From assembly GCA_037178625.1 (NCBI GenBank), contig CM074127.1:186001-250000 (forward strand): a stretch of 64,000 nucleotides of DNA. Reading direction: 5' to 3'. The position numbers and the translations under genes are program-made. Each line of letters begins with the position of its first letter. Position 1 is the stretch's first letter. Shown one piece after another: positions 50,771-62,900 of this stretch. Origin of the DNA: Skeletonema tropicum. Its lineage: Eukaryota > Bacillariophyta > Thalassiosirophyceae > Thalassiosirales > Thalassiosiraceae. The notes below the pieces were generated by a model. That model made no database searches and was not told the origin of the DNA. It saw only the letters and a program-made list of their open reading frames with translations.

Positions 50771-51847
50771 TTACAGAATTATATGCTCAGCCAACTTCAA
50801 CCCCTGATCCCAACCAACCAACTCAAAGATCTTGGTACATGCCCAACCCGCAAAAATGGGAACAACAAAGTTATCATCCACGTGAAATGGAGGAACTGGA
50901 ACACCCAAGATCTTCTTTGGCATTACCAATGCAGGCGTTGGGACTGCCAAATCTGCAAACGCACCAGCCATCCCCAGCAACAAACTAACTGTGACCAATG
51001 ACATATTTCCTCCCGGGATACCAGCAGCGCCCCACTTGGCAATTTTGAACACGCGATAATTGAAGGGGAAACAAAACAAGGCACCACCCAAAAATCCCAG
51101 CAGACCCTTATTACGTCCTATTCCGCACAATTGACCTTCAATCCGACTCCAATAAATATGACGAGTGCGTCTCCCAAAGTATGAAGCAGAAGGATCCGCC
51201 AAAGCCAATTGGCAAATACCCATAGTGGCTGCAGTCTGTGGAAACAAATAGGCGCTAGCAGTCACCCCAGCGAAGTAATAAAACGATCCGGTAAACTTGC
51301 CCTCCATTTCATGCTTACGCAACGCCCCGCCCAAACAGAAATGCAGCAAGGAATTCATCCAGCCAAATCCTTTGCGGTAACGTAATAATTCCATCATGAG
51401 AGTTGCACCGGTGAGACCGCACATGAAGGGCACAAACTTGGCATGTGGGATGAATTGATTGAGGCATGCAAAGAAGATGCCGAATGCAGCGTGGAAAATT
51501 TTACGTGACAGGTTGGTGGCATTGCGATTTTTGAGCTTTTTGGCAATTTCGAGGTGACCTTCGTTGTCAGAGTCGCTAAAGGTGGGCAGTTCGTTGGTAA
51601 AGTCTTTATTGTTGTTAGATGATGGGGCAGCGGAGGCAGTGGACCCTCCACGTTGCTTCATGAGCGTGTATGCTAGCGCATCTTTGGCAGCTGCCGCATT
51701 ATTATAAGCATCGAGCGATGAGTAGACACGAGACGTGTGATGGGGTAACACTCGCGGTGTAAATGGAAAGTTCACCGCTGCAAACGTGGAGGCGATGAGC
51801 CACGGGGAGAGTAGTGCCCCGATGCTGAATGAGGATGAGAGTTTCAT
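50771..51847 (-). CDS. CTP-dependent lipid kinase-like protein (DGK1 / dolichol or phytol kinase family)
   Basis: A single-exon gene of 358 residues from the ATG at 51847 (MKLSSSFSIG); the frame is open further upstream to an ATG at 51931. The family uses CTP to phosphorylate membrane lipids (diacylglycerol, dolichol, phytol). Motifs seen: LSRKIFHAAFGIFFAC (R-K-x-x-H-x-x-x-G, about residues 114-129), LALADPSASYFGRR (the ADPsA..G motif), NKGLLGFLGGALFCFPFN (counterpart of KT.EGS) and VDDNFVVPIFAGW (the DDN..IP..sG motif). Several hydrophobic helices lie between these. The N-terminus has a hydrophobic segment (LLSPWLIASTFAA) that could be a signal sequence. Substrate and organelle cannot be decided from sequence. 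Its tail was duplicated downstream as a pseudogene. Confidence 0.75.
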   Translation of the reverse strand: MKLSSSFSIGALLSPWLIASTFAAVNFPFTPRVLPHHTSRVYSSLDAYNNAAAAKDALAYTLMKQRGGSTASAAPSSNNNKDFTNELPTFSDSDNEGHLEIAKKLKNRNATNLSRKIFHAAFGIFFACLNQFIPHAKFVPFMCGLTGATLMMELLRYRKGFGWMNSLLHFCLGGALRKHEMEGKFTGSFYYFAGVTASAYLFPQTAATMGICQLALADPSASYFGRRTRHIYWSRIEGQLCGIGRNKGLLGFLGGALFCFPFNYRVFKIAKWGAAGIPGGNMSLVTVSLLLGMAGAFADLAVPTPALVMPKKILGVPVPPFHVDDNFVVPIFAGWACTKIFELVGWDQGLKLAEHIIL

Positions 51848-51937
51848 GGTGCTGTACTGATGTATCTCGATACTTAGTGCCTCGCTCGCTCTCGTCCGTT
51901 GAAGTGTGATGTTGTGTGAAGTCAAAGACAAAGATAG

Positions 51938-52454
51938 CTACCGCGCTCAAAAAATCGCGACAAGTTTTTTGTCGCGAATTAATTTTAGCTAGGCGACACC
52001 GCACAAAATACGAAACAACCATGTGAGTATGCCCTCCATAGAGCGCACCTATCAACATGTTGAACCCAAACTTATAGCCAGAATCCCTTGAGGAAGTATA
52101 TTCAAATACAATTATTAATTAGTTGACCATTATATAACTACTAGATAAAGCGCAAGCAGCGGTCCAAAATGGCCTATTTCAGCTAGTAAATATAGTGACT
52201 CTATGCATGACGCATGCGAATATGAGCACCTATGCAGCCGCTGTAATGCGAGTATGGTGAATATGATGCCTCCCAGCGGCTTAATCGAAAGGTAATAACA
52301 TGTACTATCAACCTATGGCCGGTGGGCGTAGCCAGAGGGTCGATGTTGAGCGTATCGAGGCACTGGTTTCAGTCATTGTATGTTTTGTGCGTAGTTTGTT
52401 AGCAAAAAAAATTTGTCGCGATTTTCTGAGTGTCGCGATTTTTTGAGCGCGGTA
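51938..52454. mobile_element. 517-bp non-autonomous TIR element (MITE)
   Basis: Perfect 23-bp terminal inverted repeats, 51938-51960 (TACCGCGCTCAAAAAATCGC onward) and 52432-52454. GATAGC stands immediately outside both ends (51932-51937 and 52455-52460), a 6-bp target duplication. If the element is instead taken to begin at CCGCGC, the flanking dinucleotide is TA, as for Tc1/mariner. Extra TCGCGA words near the ends form small subterminal hairpins (TCGCGACAAG..TTGTCGCGA). No transposase frame is inside. It lies just upstream of the DGK1-like gene. Confidence 0.85.
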
Positions 52455-52460
52455 GATAGC

Positions 52461-52794
52461 AAAAAGAACACAAAGAATAAGCGTGTCGCCTGCTTCTCCT
52501 TCTTGCTTTCTTGGGTCGCGTCATTGGTTCTCATTTGCACCCTTTTCTCTGTCTTGTTGTATTTGGAGAAGTCAGACCGTGACTCACAACCTCTCACCCT
52601 CAAAATACTGTAAAAGTAAGTAGCTCTTTTTCTGATCATGAATGATTGATGCAGTACTTACTTTAGATATATTATGATGTAAATGAGCAGGGCATGGAGA
52701 CAGGAGAGATATGTTTTTGTACTTGCAGAAGTCAAAAGTGTTCAGAATGACACAAAAAGAAAAGAAATGCATGCTTATATAAAACTGTAAGGGC

Positions 52795-52842
<48 letters not shown>

Positions 52843-53240
52843 GAGCAGGGTTACAATTACAATTTTTTCGACCTCGTAGGAAAAGATGACCACACGACAA
52901 AAAAGAAATCAAAATCGAGAATGAACAACTCGATAATAGCATTGAAAGAAATTAAGTAAAAGAATTGAAAGATGTAATTGAAAGCAACTATGTCCAAACT
53001 ACAGATGCAGATAAGAATGACAATCACAGTCACAGACTGAGGACTATCTCAAGATAGTTGTTGTTGATGTAGAAATAAAAAGTACAACACTGAGCCCCAG
53101 ATCAAATTCGAATAAACTACAGTCACTGAAAGAAAGATTTCAAACAGAAAACTTTTAAATGGCAGGAGGACAAAATCACAGAAGCTGTGGTTACAATGCA
53201 GCTTCTAGTGATAATAAACACTGACCAGAAACAATACAGT
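52461..53240. other. Gene-free stretch with a CAACAG microsatellite
   Basis: No gene recognised. A (CAACAG)n tract of about 50 bp runs from 52795 to 52846. The sequence is otherwise AT-rich. Confidence 0.6.
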
Positions 53241-53369
53241 AAACAATGTCGTGTCAATCGTCGTCAATATGCGCATAAGGAGCTTTTAGTGGCCCATAGT
53301 GGTGGCGATACTACGCAAGCACATTAGCACTGCCCAGACGGATTGCGTTGGTAGAAACGAAGCTACAAC
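53241..53369. repeat. Leftmost, diverged unit of the 189/190-bp satellite
   Basis: Matches the satellite that resumes at 59977: TCGTCGTCA(A/G)TATG, TAGTGGCCCAT, GGCGATACTA, ACTGCCCAGACGGATTGCG. It is more diverged than the inner units, as expected at an array edge. The unit is cut at ..CTACAAC by the LTR element. Confidence 0.8.
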
Positions 53370-54979
53370 TGTCACAGGATATGACTCTCTTCTGGTATCC
53401 CAATACCGTTATGACAGTCATTCTTCCTGTTCACACGTGTCAAGTAGCAACCACGGTGAGAACCCGTGATTGATCCTCTCACACAAGATGACGTCGCACG
53501 TTGGTGCTCCTTCATCACCTTTGGGAATAGCCCACTTCTTTAGCCCTTAACCAGAAGATGCCCACACCCCGGATCCACCCCGGGTGGCGTCTTTACCACG
53601 TAACTATGTCAATAATAGGTCGATTCTTTTGGTTCAAAGACCAACAACCTTCCATTTAGTTAGTTTAGAACGCCTCTGCAACGTGACATGGTGGTATTCC
53701 GACCATTCTCCAAGATATTGGGGGTACTAATTCAGTAGCACTGGCATCTCCTCCATGACGAATCCGACGGCAAACCATGCTACTATTGGGCCAACATTCC
53801 CAAAATCAACATAAACAACATCGTGCCTGACCCCATTTTTATGTAGATTCCGATTCTGTAAGCGGTGGCGGCCGAATCGGCGTCGTTGTGATGGTATACG
53901 GCTCTAACCGCCAGAGACACAAAATCTGCACATGCCGGGCAACATCATGACATACTCATATTTAATAGATTTCGGTTATTTAATAGCCATGGTGCATTGC
54001 AGACACCTTCTGAATACTATGATGATTGATTATTATTATCAGTTTTATTGATTACATACAAATTAGACGTAATAATTGAGTAGTAGGTCAAATCATCCGC
54101 TGTTGCTTTGATCCCATCGGGTAGGAATGGTGCTGTTAGGAGTCATATGATACCCTGAAACCACTGTATAATGCTCGCAACAGATGGCTATTGGTGTTGT
54201 GTGGTGAAAAGGCCCCCAACTTGCAGGATGAATACACTTAATATCACTTCAAATACTCGTGTATGTGATTGCATTCGGCTCTTCATTTTCCACCAAAATA
54301 TGCTACATTTCAACCAGTCCAATAATGTCGTAGCCGCAATGAAATAGAGATATCTACACCAACCACGTTGATTGTTATATTATAGTCATCACCTCACAGA
54401 CTTTTGGCACCCTCTCATTTCATTTTCTGTCAGATATATGCATTCTCCTTTTTGATGTATTTTGTGGAAATTATCAATTTTCAACTACTGTATTCACCAT
54501 GCCACTACATGCGCCATAGAACGCCCCGACACACTCTAGAGGGGATCGATCGCCGCTTAATAGAATATAGATTGCGTCTGCAAACCAGTTCAGTGGCAGA
54601 GCAGCTCCAACTATTCATCTGAAGACCATATTGGAAGTGCATCATCACACCGATGTCAAAGCGCAATTTTCCGGCACCTCTACTTTGGTGTCATGATAAG
54701 TAGCGATGGCGTGGATCGATGTCCACCTGACGACACCACTTCATAGAAAGGCTATTGGAGAGGGAGTTGCTGCAGTTGGGCTGTCTAATTTTATGTGTAG
54801 CTAGTGTTGTTGATGTCGGCACGTACGGGGTCGAGGTGCGCCATGGTGATCGCTGGTGATTTTTTTCATTATCCCCTGGGCATCTTCTGGTTAAGCTTAG
54901 TCACCATGATATCCGTGTTCCTAGTAGTATCTTCTGGCTCTAGTTGCACAATCAATACCGGTCCTATTTGCTTGTGACA
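53370..54979 (+). repeat. 5' LTR, interrupted
   Basis: LTR halves 53370-53550 and 54895-54979, with a TTAA element and one copy of its TTAA target duplication between them. I counted about five substitutions and one indel against the 3' LTR. Confidence 0.87.
53551..54890. mobile_element. 1340-bp TTAA-targeting transposon (piggyBac- or Kolobok-like, non-autonomous)
   Basis: The ends are CCAGAAGATGCCCA and its reverse complement TGGGCATCTTCTGG (14-bp TIRs). TTAA stands outside both ends (53547-53550, 54891-54894). The pre-insertion site is preserved in the 3' LTR at 59883-59886 (GCCCTTAAGCTTAG), so the boundaries are certain. No transposase frame is present. TTAA duplication is typical of piggyBac and Kolobok superfamilies; the terminal bases do not decide between them. 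Confidence 0.92.
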
Positions 54980-57900
54980 TATTATTTATAAATATTTCCA
55001 TCCAGTTTACTGGGTGCAAAGCAAAAGAATCCTTCATCGGTCGGGAAAGATCGACCTTTGAGAAGAAAAAATTAATATTATTCAGCGCATATCCACATTG
55101 GTGGGTTTGTGAACCGTGAGCTAGTACAACAAAATCGATTGGCTTCTAGAAGATCCATTTCGTCAACACATGGATGTGCGATGAACGCTCGGCGTTTCGT
55201 GCTACCATGGAGATGTGACGGCGTGCGATAGAAGTGTGTTTCGACGTTGACAGAAGTGCATCGGAGGTGAGAAAAGAATTTCGATTCTCCTCATGTAGAG
55301 GAAGTGCCCATGGCGAGAATGCACCGTGGCACAGCTCATCACAATAAGGAATTTCATTCCAATAAAAAGACTACGGTCATCTAAATCCAAAGGACATCAG
55401 CTGTTGAGCGATGGACTACGATTAGAATTACGTGTGGGGGGAGAAGTGTTCTCTCATCCAACCCTCACATATCGAGAGTCATCTGCTGTTAGGCGAGATG
55501 ATACCCTCACAACAACAGAGTTTGCGGATATAGTTAGCAGACTTAGAAGTATTTATTCCTTATAAGACGCTGGTCGCAATTGGAAAAATACGCACTCTCT
55601 TGTCTACCTCTGAGAAGGTGTGGAGAGTTTTGATCTTTACAGCATGATAGTGCATGTAGCTGGAGCTATTGAGAGCATGTTTGTCGACGCATTCTGTACA
55701 GATTGTGATTGTCGCAGCCGCTTAGCCTTGATGGATTGTTGGTTATTACACAGTGTTGCCGAGGTAGTCTACGCCTTGCTCAAGCGAGTACCTCAGGATG
55801 ACGAGACGATTATACCCCACTGGGCGAAGTCGAACGTGCAATTGAACCTACCCTAATTAATAAAAATTATATTGCTGTGAAAGCAAATCGTGTTTATTTG
55901 TCCCTTTATTTGTCCCTGTTGATTCAACATGTGCAGCGACGTCCTGGTTAAAGAAAGATCAAGTCTATTCAGTTGCGCACAGCGTGCTGTTCAAAGAAAG
56001 GTCATGTCTATTCAGTTACGCACAGCGTACTGTTCAAGTCATTTCTATCCAGCGACGAACTATTTAGCGTAAATTCATCCTTATTCACTGGTGCATCTAG
56101 GATGACCAGCCTCTTGCTTGCATTGTGGGAGGAGGAGGAATGAGAGAAACAATTCAAGAGCAATCTGAACTGGAATTACCAAACCAAAATGGTCTGTGCC
56201 GCTGTGGCAGCCATGGATTGTCCATGTTCTCTAAATGTGGTTGGCCAACGTGGCAATCATGCCTAACATATTTCAGAAGACAAGGTCATGGGGGAGTAAC
56301 GATTGTCTACTCTGCTTCTCCTATATCCTTTGGTGTGCCGTTTCTTCCACCAAAGAGATCTTCCAAAATACTAATGAGCAATTCAGATGTTAGTCTGAAG
56401 GGAAGGGGACTTCCTTGGTACTTTGTGTCCATGGCAAGTGTCCCGAGTCCCGAATCTCGTACCTTGATTCTCTGTCTTGTTTACACGCGACAGTCGAAAG
56501 GAATCTCTTGCGCAAGCTCAAATTCAAACATTATCCGGAGTGGTGGGTCTCGTAGGAGAGACTACTCTATCAATACTAATACGGTGGTCATGCCTAGAAA
56601 AGGAAGACTACTTTCACAACGCAATCTCGCGTCGGCGAATATGATTGTGGTTGGAACCATGCTGCTGCAGATTACCTACGGTGTTCAAAAGGAACCTGCA
56701 CACACCTCGATGCATCCGACTTAACTATCCTTGCTGGATGTACTTCTCACGTGAAGGAGAGGACGTTCAAGGATTGCTCGAGCAAGTGGAAAAGCACATG
56801 CGGAAATCAAGGCAGGGTCGCAAACAGGCGCATACCAGCACAACGAGATGATAACTACAAGACATCGTCCTTCTAAACCGCTGTTGTTGAAGACAACTAG
56901 TGGAGGACTTGCGAGAAAGCTGGCTGCTTGCTCAATGCTCGTCCTACAGTCCGAGAGTGGCTGAGATCCGTAGCCGACTGCTCACCGTGTTTCGGGAGGT
57001 TCACCTTCTTCCAATGCACTTGAGACATTCATCGGCTGATGGTAAATTTCGTTCATAGTTCGGTGACCTGATTATTGGATACTCAGATGGGACAGAGCTC
57101 GCCAAGCCTGCGTCATGGAGGGTTCAGTACAGAGCAGGCCATCGAGGGAGCTACACTTGCACCCGGACATCTTCTACTGAAATGTTGTAATACATGATGA
57201 GAAAGTGTTTAACTCTATCGGAACGACCTGTTGTTTGGTGTACACAACGCAGGTAATAATGATCAAATAAGAGAGAAGCGTGCTCAAGGCAGTTCTCGAG
57301 GCTTCCAAGTAAATGCTGCAAAAGACACTTACCATGCCCAGGAAGTGACTAACACTTGGATACACCATCTGGAAATTGTTCTTTCGACGATGGTGGTTGC
57401 CATCTTAGTTCTTGTGTGTTGTACCAAGACTACCGGGCCTCCTCGAAATTCGGTCAATATGGTACGGGGAGGAGGGATGCTGACCAAACAAGGAAGCGTT
57501 CCCATGATCAATCGCCAGCGACTAGATGCATGTCTAAGGCGTTTCCAAATTCAGAGTTGATCGGCATTTTGGCTGAGCTTACTTCATTCAAGCGCAAGGC
57601 TTGGGGGAGTATCGATTCTTGAAGACACTCATCGACTGGCATCTGTCGTGGTGCACAACAGGTGATGAAGTGATGAAGCTTGAACTTCGAAAAGAAGTTC
57701 AAGGGCGCGTGTCGGAGTGCGGGTGAGTAATGTGCTATCACCTCCTCTCGGCATTTGTGCCTGGAGTTCTTCCGGTCTAAAGACAGGGCGAGGGCCGCCA
57801 TACCCTCCGGGAGACAATCTCTACTCATATTTATCAAATCAACCTCAAACTAATTGCAAGGGGAAGATATTACGACTGCGACGGGGCTAGTGCTAGCGAG

Positions 57901-59704
57901 GCTGCGCTGCCTCAGTTGAGATCCTCAGTGGTCGAGGGTGTGATGCTTCAGCGTAAAGGAAAGTAGTACATACATTACCAGCGTTTGACAGCGTCATCCT
58001 TCACGACACATGCCACACCTACAAAGGAAGAGGTACCGACAGCAGCTCATTGGAGTGCGCTGTAATAATGCAGACTTGGGAAGACAGCAGCTCTTTGAGT
58101 GGCTGATCTAAAGATGACGAAGACAAATGGTAAGCTCTTGTGACTGCGCATAGTCACACACGACATGGAAGTAGAAGATAGTGTTCTGATATAAACGTTG
58201 ATGAAGCAAAGCTAGCTACGTATGTTCCTGGACCTGCCGCAACATTCTAATGGGATCGAGAAATATTCTAATGATCTTCGACAGAGATGTTGTATGCAGA
58301 GCCTATGCAACGATGCAAAAGGAGATACCTCTGTGGTGATTCCGGCAGCTCTTCAATCCAAGATCCAAGACCTTGCTTAGGGGATCTGGTATATCACGAC
58401 CGTTTTGTGCCTTAGGCCGATGGATCGTAAGAACGCACTTTACGTCAACGAGGTTCTGACAGGTACTGATGCAAGTACGCTTATTTTATCAGGAAGTTAT
58501 GCAGTTGTGCATGCAGTTGTTGTTGCCCTATCGTCTGATCTGATATTAGATTCGATTGAGGTAGAGGTGCCAAAGAAGGCTGAGGAGGGAGCTCAGGATG
58601 CGCTTACCCCTTGGCAACATTCAAATTGTCATTATTATGTGTGAAACTATGATCGACCTTCCACGGCTCGTTCAAAGTGGTTGACTTTCCCACTACCAAA
58701 GATTCGAACGGGATGTTGGTGAATCCGCGAGATAGAGTGACTCCTCTTCTCACACTTCAAGTGAAGTTCAAGCGGACTCTCTACCTGTTCTTCAAGACTC
58801 TTGATTAAATCGTTTTAGGCAGAAGTGATGAATGCACATGAAGCCAGTGATACTCTTCCAACACGTAAGTCACGATATTCAAGAATACAGAGATGATACA
58901 ACCTCTCTGGACGGAGTGCAACATGTACTTGTTACAATTACAATGCACCCACCGCAGTACTACTGCCGCAAAAACAGAGTCACTTGTGAACCTGTTGATG
59001 CAGCCCGATCGTCAAATCCGAATGCAGCCGGAAGACAATCTGGTCTCTTCGTACCACACCGTTTAACGCAGCCTTGCGAAGCCAGTAAAGCGTTGTCCAA
59101 GATAGACACTTGTTATACTCTGGTCGCCAGGATGGCCGCTGCCGAAAGAAATTGGTGGATAGTTCCAAACGCTCGAAAGAACTTCGAAGCGTCGCGATCC
59201 CAAATACTGATTTGGTTCGTAGGCTTTGATCTAGCCGTTTTTGAAGTCTTAAATCTGCCGAAAGCAGAGACTCCAACGGAGGTCTCTTCTTCAAGCGACT
59301 GAAGTTGACACGAAAGGAACTGTACGATACAAAAACGAGCCTCAGTTAGTTTAGTCTAGTGAGCGCTACAACAATTGATAAAGACCCCATAGTATTGAGG
59401 AGTACAGGGGGTGTGTATAGAGAAATTATTCGAATTGGAAATGGAAACTGAACGTTGAACAACGACGTCTTGGCCAAATCCTATGCACACACAACCGATG
59501 TCAAGGAAAGTACATTTGGTTGCTCTAATATCACAAAAGAACTTACGTCCTTGATTCGATCGAAATTGACATTGCCTGGAGGTCTCTTTTTCCCAAGTTG
59601 GGTTTTGGTTTCTATCTGTTAGACTGGTTTTTTATCCGGATGGCTTGCCATGGGTTTTCCAGTCTTGACAGCTCGTTTTTGGTTCACACAAGTTTGGGGG
59701 AGAA
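54980..59704. other. Internal region of the LTR element, no recognisable gag-pol
   Basis: 4.7 kb with only modest frames on both strands: 55326-55565, 56125-56724, 57231-57560, 58405-58644, 58832-59302 on plus and 58980-59294 on minus. None shows protease, RT, RNase H or integrase motifs. A Cys-rich stretch near 56640-56830 (with YDCGWNHAAADYLRCSKGTC) is open but unrecognised. No tRNA-complementary primer binding site was evident right after the 5' LTR. Confidence 0.55.
59688..59704 (+). promoter_or_regulatory. Polypurine tract of the LTR element
   Basis: A purine-rich stretch ending GGGGGAGAA, placed immediately before the TGTCACA start of the 3' LTR: the usual plus-strand priming site. Confidence 0.65.
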
Positions 59705-59971
59705 TGTCACAGGATATGACTCTCTTCTGGTATCCCAATACCGTTATGACAGTCATTCTTACCTGATCACACGTGTCAAGTAGCAACCACGGTGAGAACC
59801 CGTGATTGATCCTCTCACACAAGATGACGTCGCACGTTGGTGCTCCTTCATCACCTTTGGGAATAGCCCACTTCTTTAGCCCTTAAGCTTAGTCACCATG
59901 ATATCCGTGTTCCTAGTGGTCTCATCTGGCTCTAGTTGCACAATCAATACCGGTCCTATTTGCTTGTGACA
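59705..59971 (+). repeat. 3' LTR, intact (keeps the empty TTAA site)
   Basis: 267 bp, TGTCACA to TGTGACA, with the uninterrupted TTAA at 59883-59886. Confidence 0.9.
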
Positions 59972-62900
59972 ACAACCTCGTATGGTAGCTGATCTGAGAG
60001 GTCCAGTGGGGGGCTGGCCGGCGATACCACTCGGAACCAAATCGTTTCTATCGTCGTCAGTATGGACATGAGCCGCTTCTAGTGGCCCATTATACCCGGC
60101 GGCGATAGTATACAAGCTCATTGGTACTGCCCAGACGGATTGCGTTGGTAGAAACGATGCTACAACCTCGTATGGTAGCTGATCTGAGAGGTCCAGTGAG
60201 GGTGAGGGTGAGGGCTGGCCGGCAATACCACTCTGAACCAAATCGCATCTATCGTCGTCAGTATGGACATGAGCCGCTTCTAGTGGCCCATTATACCTGG
60301 CGGCGATACTATACAAGCACATTGGTACAGCCCAGACGGATTGCGCCCTCAGAAGCGATGCTACAACCTCGTATGGTAGCTGATCTGAGAGGTCCAGTGA
60401 GGGGCTGGCCGGCAATACCACTCGGAACCAAATCGTATCTATCGTCGTCAGTATGGACATGAGCCGCTCTAGTGGCCCAATATACCCGGCGGCGATACTA
60501 TACAAGCTCATTGGTACTGCCCAGACGGATTGCTCGCTCAGAAGCGATGCTACAACCTCGTATGGTAGCTGATCTGAGAGGTCCAGTGGGGGCTGGCCAG
60601 CAATACCACTCGGAACCAAATCGTATCTATCGTCGTCAGTATGGACAAGAGCCACTTCTAGTGGCCCATTATACCCGGTGGCGATACTATACAAGCACAA
60701 TGGTACTGCCCAGACGGATTGCGCCCTCAGAAGCGATGCTACAACCTCGTATGATAGCTGATCTGAGAGGTCCAGTGAGGGGCTGGCCGGCAATACCACT
60801 CTGAACCAAATCGTATCTATCGTCGTCAGTATGGACATGAGCCGCTTCTAGTGGCCCATTATACCCGGCGGCGACACTATACAAGCACATTGGTACTGCC
60901 CAGACGGATTGCGCCCTCAGAAGCGATGCTACAACCTCGTATGGTAGCTGATCTGAGAGGTCCAGTGAGGGGCTGGCCGGCAATTCCACTCTGAACCAAA
61001 TCGTATCTATCGTCGTCAGTATGGACATGAGCCGCTTCTAGTGGCCCATTATACCCGGCGGCGACACTATGCAAGCACATTGGTACTGCCCAGACGGATT
61101 GCGCCCTCAGAAGCGATGCTACAACCTCGTATGGTAGCTGATCTGAGAGGTCCAGTGGGGGGCTGGCCGGCAATACCACTCTGAACCAAATCGTATCTAT
61201 CGTCGTCAGTATGGACATGAGCCGCTTCTAGTGGCCCATTATACCTGCCTGCGATACTATACAAGCACATTGGTACTGCCCAGACGGATTGCGCCCTCAG
61301 AAGCGATGCTACAACCTCGTATGGTAGCTGATCTGAGAGGTCCAGTGGGGGGCTGGCCGCCAATACCACTCGGAACCAAATCGTATCTATCGTCGTCAGT
61401 ATGGACATGAGCCGCTCTAGTGGCCCATTATAACTGGCGGCGATACTATACAAGCTCATTGGTACTGCCCAGACAGATTGCTCGCTCAGAAGCGATGCTA
61501 CAACCTCGTATGGTAGCTGATCTGAGAGGTCCAGCGGGGGCTGGCCAGCAATACCACTCGGAACCAAATCGTATCTATCGTCGTCAGTATGGACAAGAGC
61601 CACTTCTAGTGGCCCATTATACCCGGTGGCGATACTATACAAGCACAATGGTACTGCCCAGACGGATTGCGCCCTCAGAAGCGATGCTACAACCTCGTAT
61701 GATAGCTGATCTGAGAGGTCCAGTGAGGGGCTGGCCGGCAATACCACTCTGAACCAAATCGTATCTATCGTCGTCAGTATGGACAAGATCCGCTTCTAGT
61801 GGCCCATTATACCCGGCGGCGACACTATGCAAGCACATTGGTACTGCCCAGACGGATTGCGCCCTCAGAAGCGATGCTACAACCTCGTATGGTAGCTGAT
61901 CTGAGAGGTCCAGTGGGGGGCTGGCCGCCAATACCACTCGGAACCAAATCGTATCTATCGTCGTCAGTATGGACATGAGCCGCTCTAGTGGCCCATTATA
62001 CCCGGCGGCGATACTATACTAGCTCACAGACGGATTGCTCGCTCAGAAGCGATGCTACAACCTCGTATGGTAGCTGATCTGAGAGGTCCAGTGGGGGCTG
62101 GCCAGCAATACCACTCGGAACCAAATCGTATCTATCGTCGTCAGTATGGACAAGATCCGCTTCTAGTGGCCCATTATACCCGGTGGCGATACTATACAAG
62201 CTCATTGGTACTGCCCAGACGGATTGAGCCCTCAGAAGCGATGCTACAACCTCGTATGATAGCTGATCTGAGAGGTCCAGTGAGGGGCTGGCCGGCAATA
62301 CCACTCTGAACCAAATCGTATCTATCGTCGTCAGTATGGACATGAGCCGCTTCTAGTGGCCCATTATACCCGGCGGCGACACTATACAAGCACATTGGTA
62401 CTGCCCAGACAGATTGCGCCCTCAGAAGCGATGCTACAACCTCGTATGGTAGCTGATCTGAGAGGTCCAGTGGGGGGCTGGCCGGCAATACCACTCTGAA
62501 CCAAATCGTATCTATCGTCGTCAGTATGGACATGAGCCGCTTCTAGTGGCCCATTATACCCGGCGGCGACACTATGCAAGCACATTGGTACTGCCCAGAC
62601 GGATTGCGCCCTCAGAAGCGATGCTACAACCTCGTATGGTAGCTGATCTGAGAGGTCCAGTGGGGGCTGGCCAGCAATACCACTCGGAACCAAATCGTAT
62701 CTATCGTCGTCAGTATGGACAAGATCCGCTTCTAGTGGCCCATTATACCCGGTGGCGATACTATACAAGCACAATGGTACTGCCCAGACGGATTGCGCCC
62801 TCAGAAGCGATGCTACAACCTCGTATGATAGCTGATCTGAGAGGTCCAGTGAGGGGCTGGCCGGCAATACCACTCTGAACCAAATCGTATCTATCGTCGT

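Larger units (their letters stand above)
53370..59971 (+). mobile_element. LTR retrotransposon inserted into the satellite (6.6 kb including nested element)
   Basis: The LTRs begin TGTCACA and end TGTGACA. The 3' LTR is 59705-59971 (267 bp). The 5' LTR is 53370-53550 plus 54895-54979, split by a transposon; joined they are 266 bp and about 98% like the 3' LTR. A 5-bp target duplication ACAAC lies at 53365-53369 and 59972-59976, and removing the element restores a satellite unit (CTACAACCTCG). A purine-rich tract (AAGTTTGGGGGAGAA) ends right before the 3' LTR, which sets the orientation as plus. No gag or pol motif could be recognised inside, so it is probably non-autonomous or badly decayed. 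Confidence 0.88.

Noticed and set aside
53370..53550. Treating 53370-53550 and 54895-54979 as unrelated fragments
   Set aside because: Together they equal the 3' LTR, with TTAA duplicated at the join, so they are one interrupted LTR.
56125..56724. A 199-codon frame with Cys-rich start as a zinc-finger gene
   Set aside because: The Cys spacing fits no family I know, it lies within a degenerate LTR element, and a neighbouring frame is equally open nearby.
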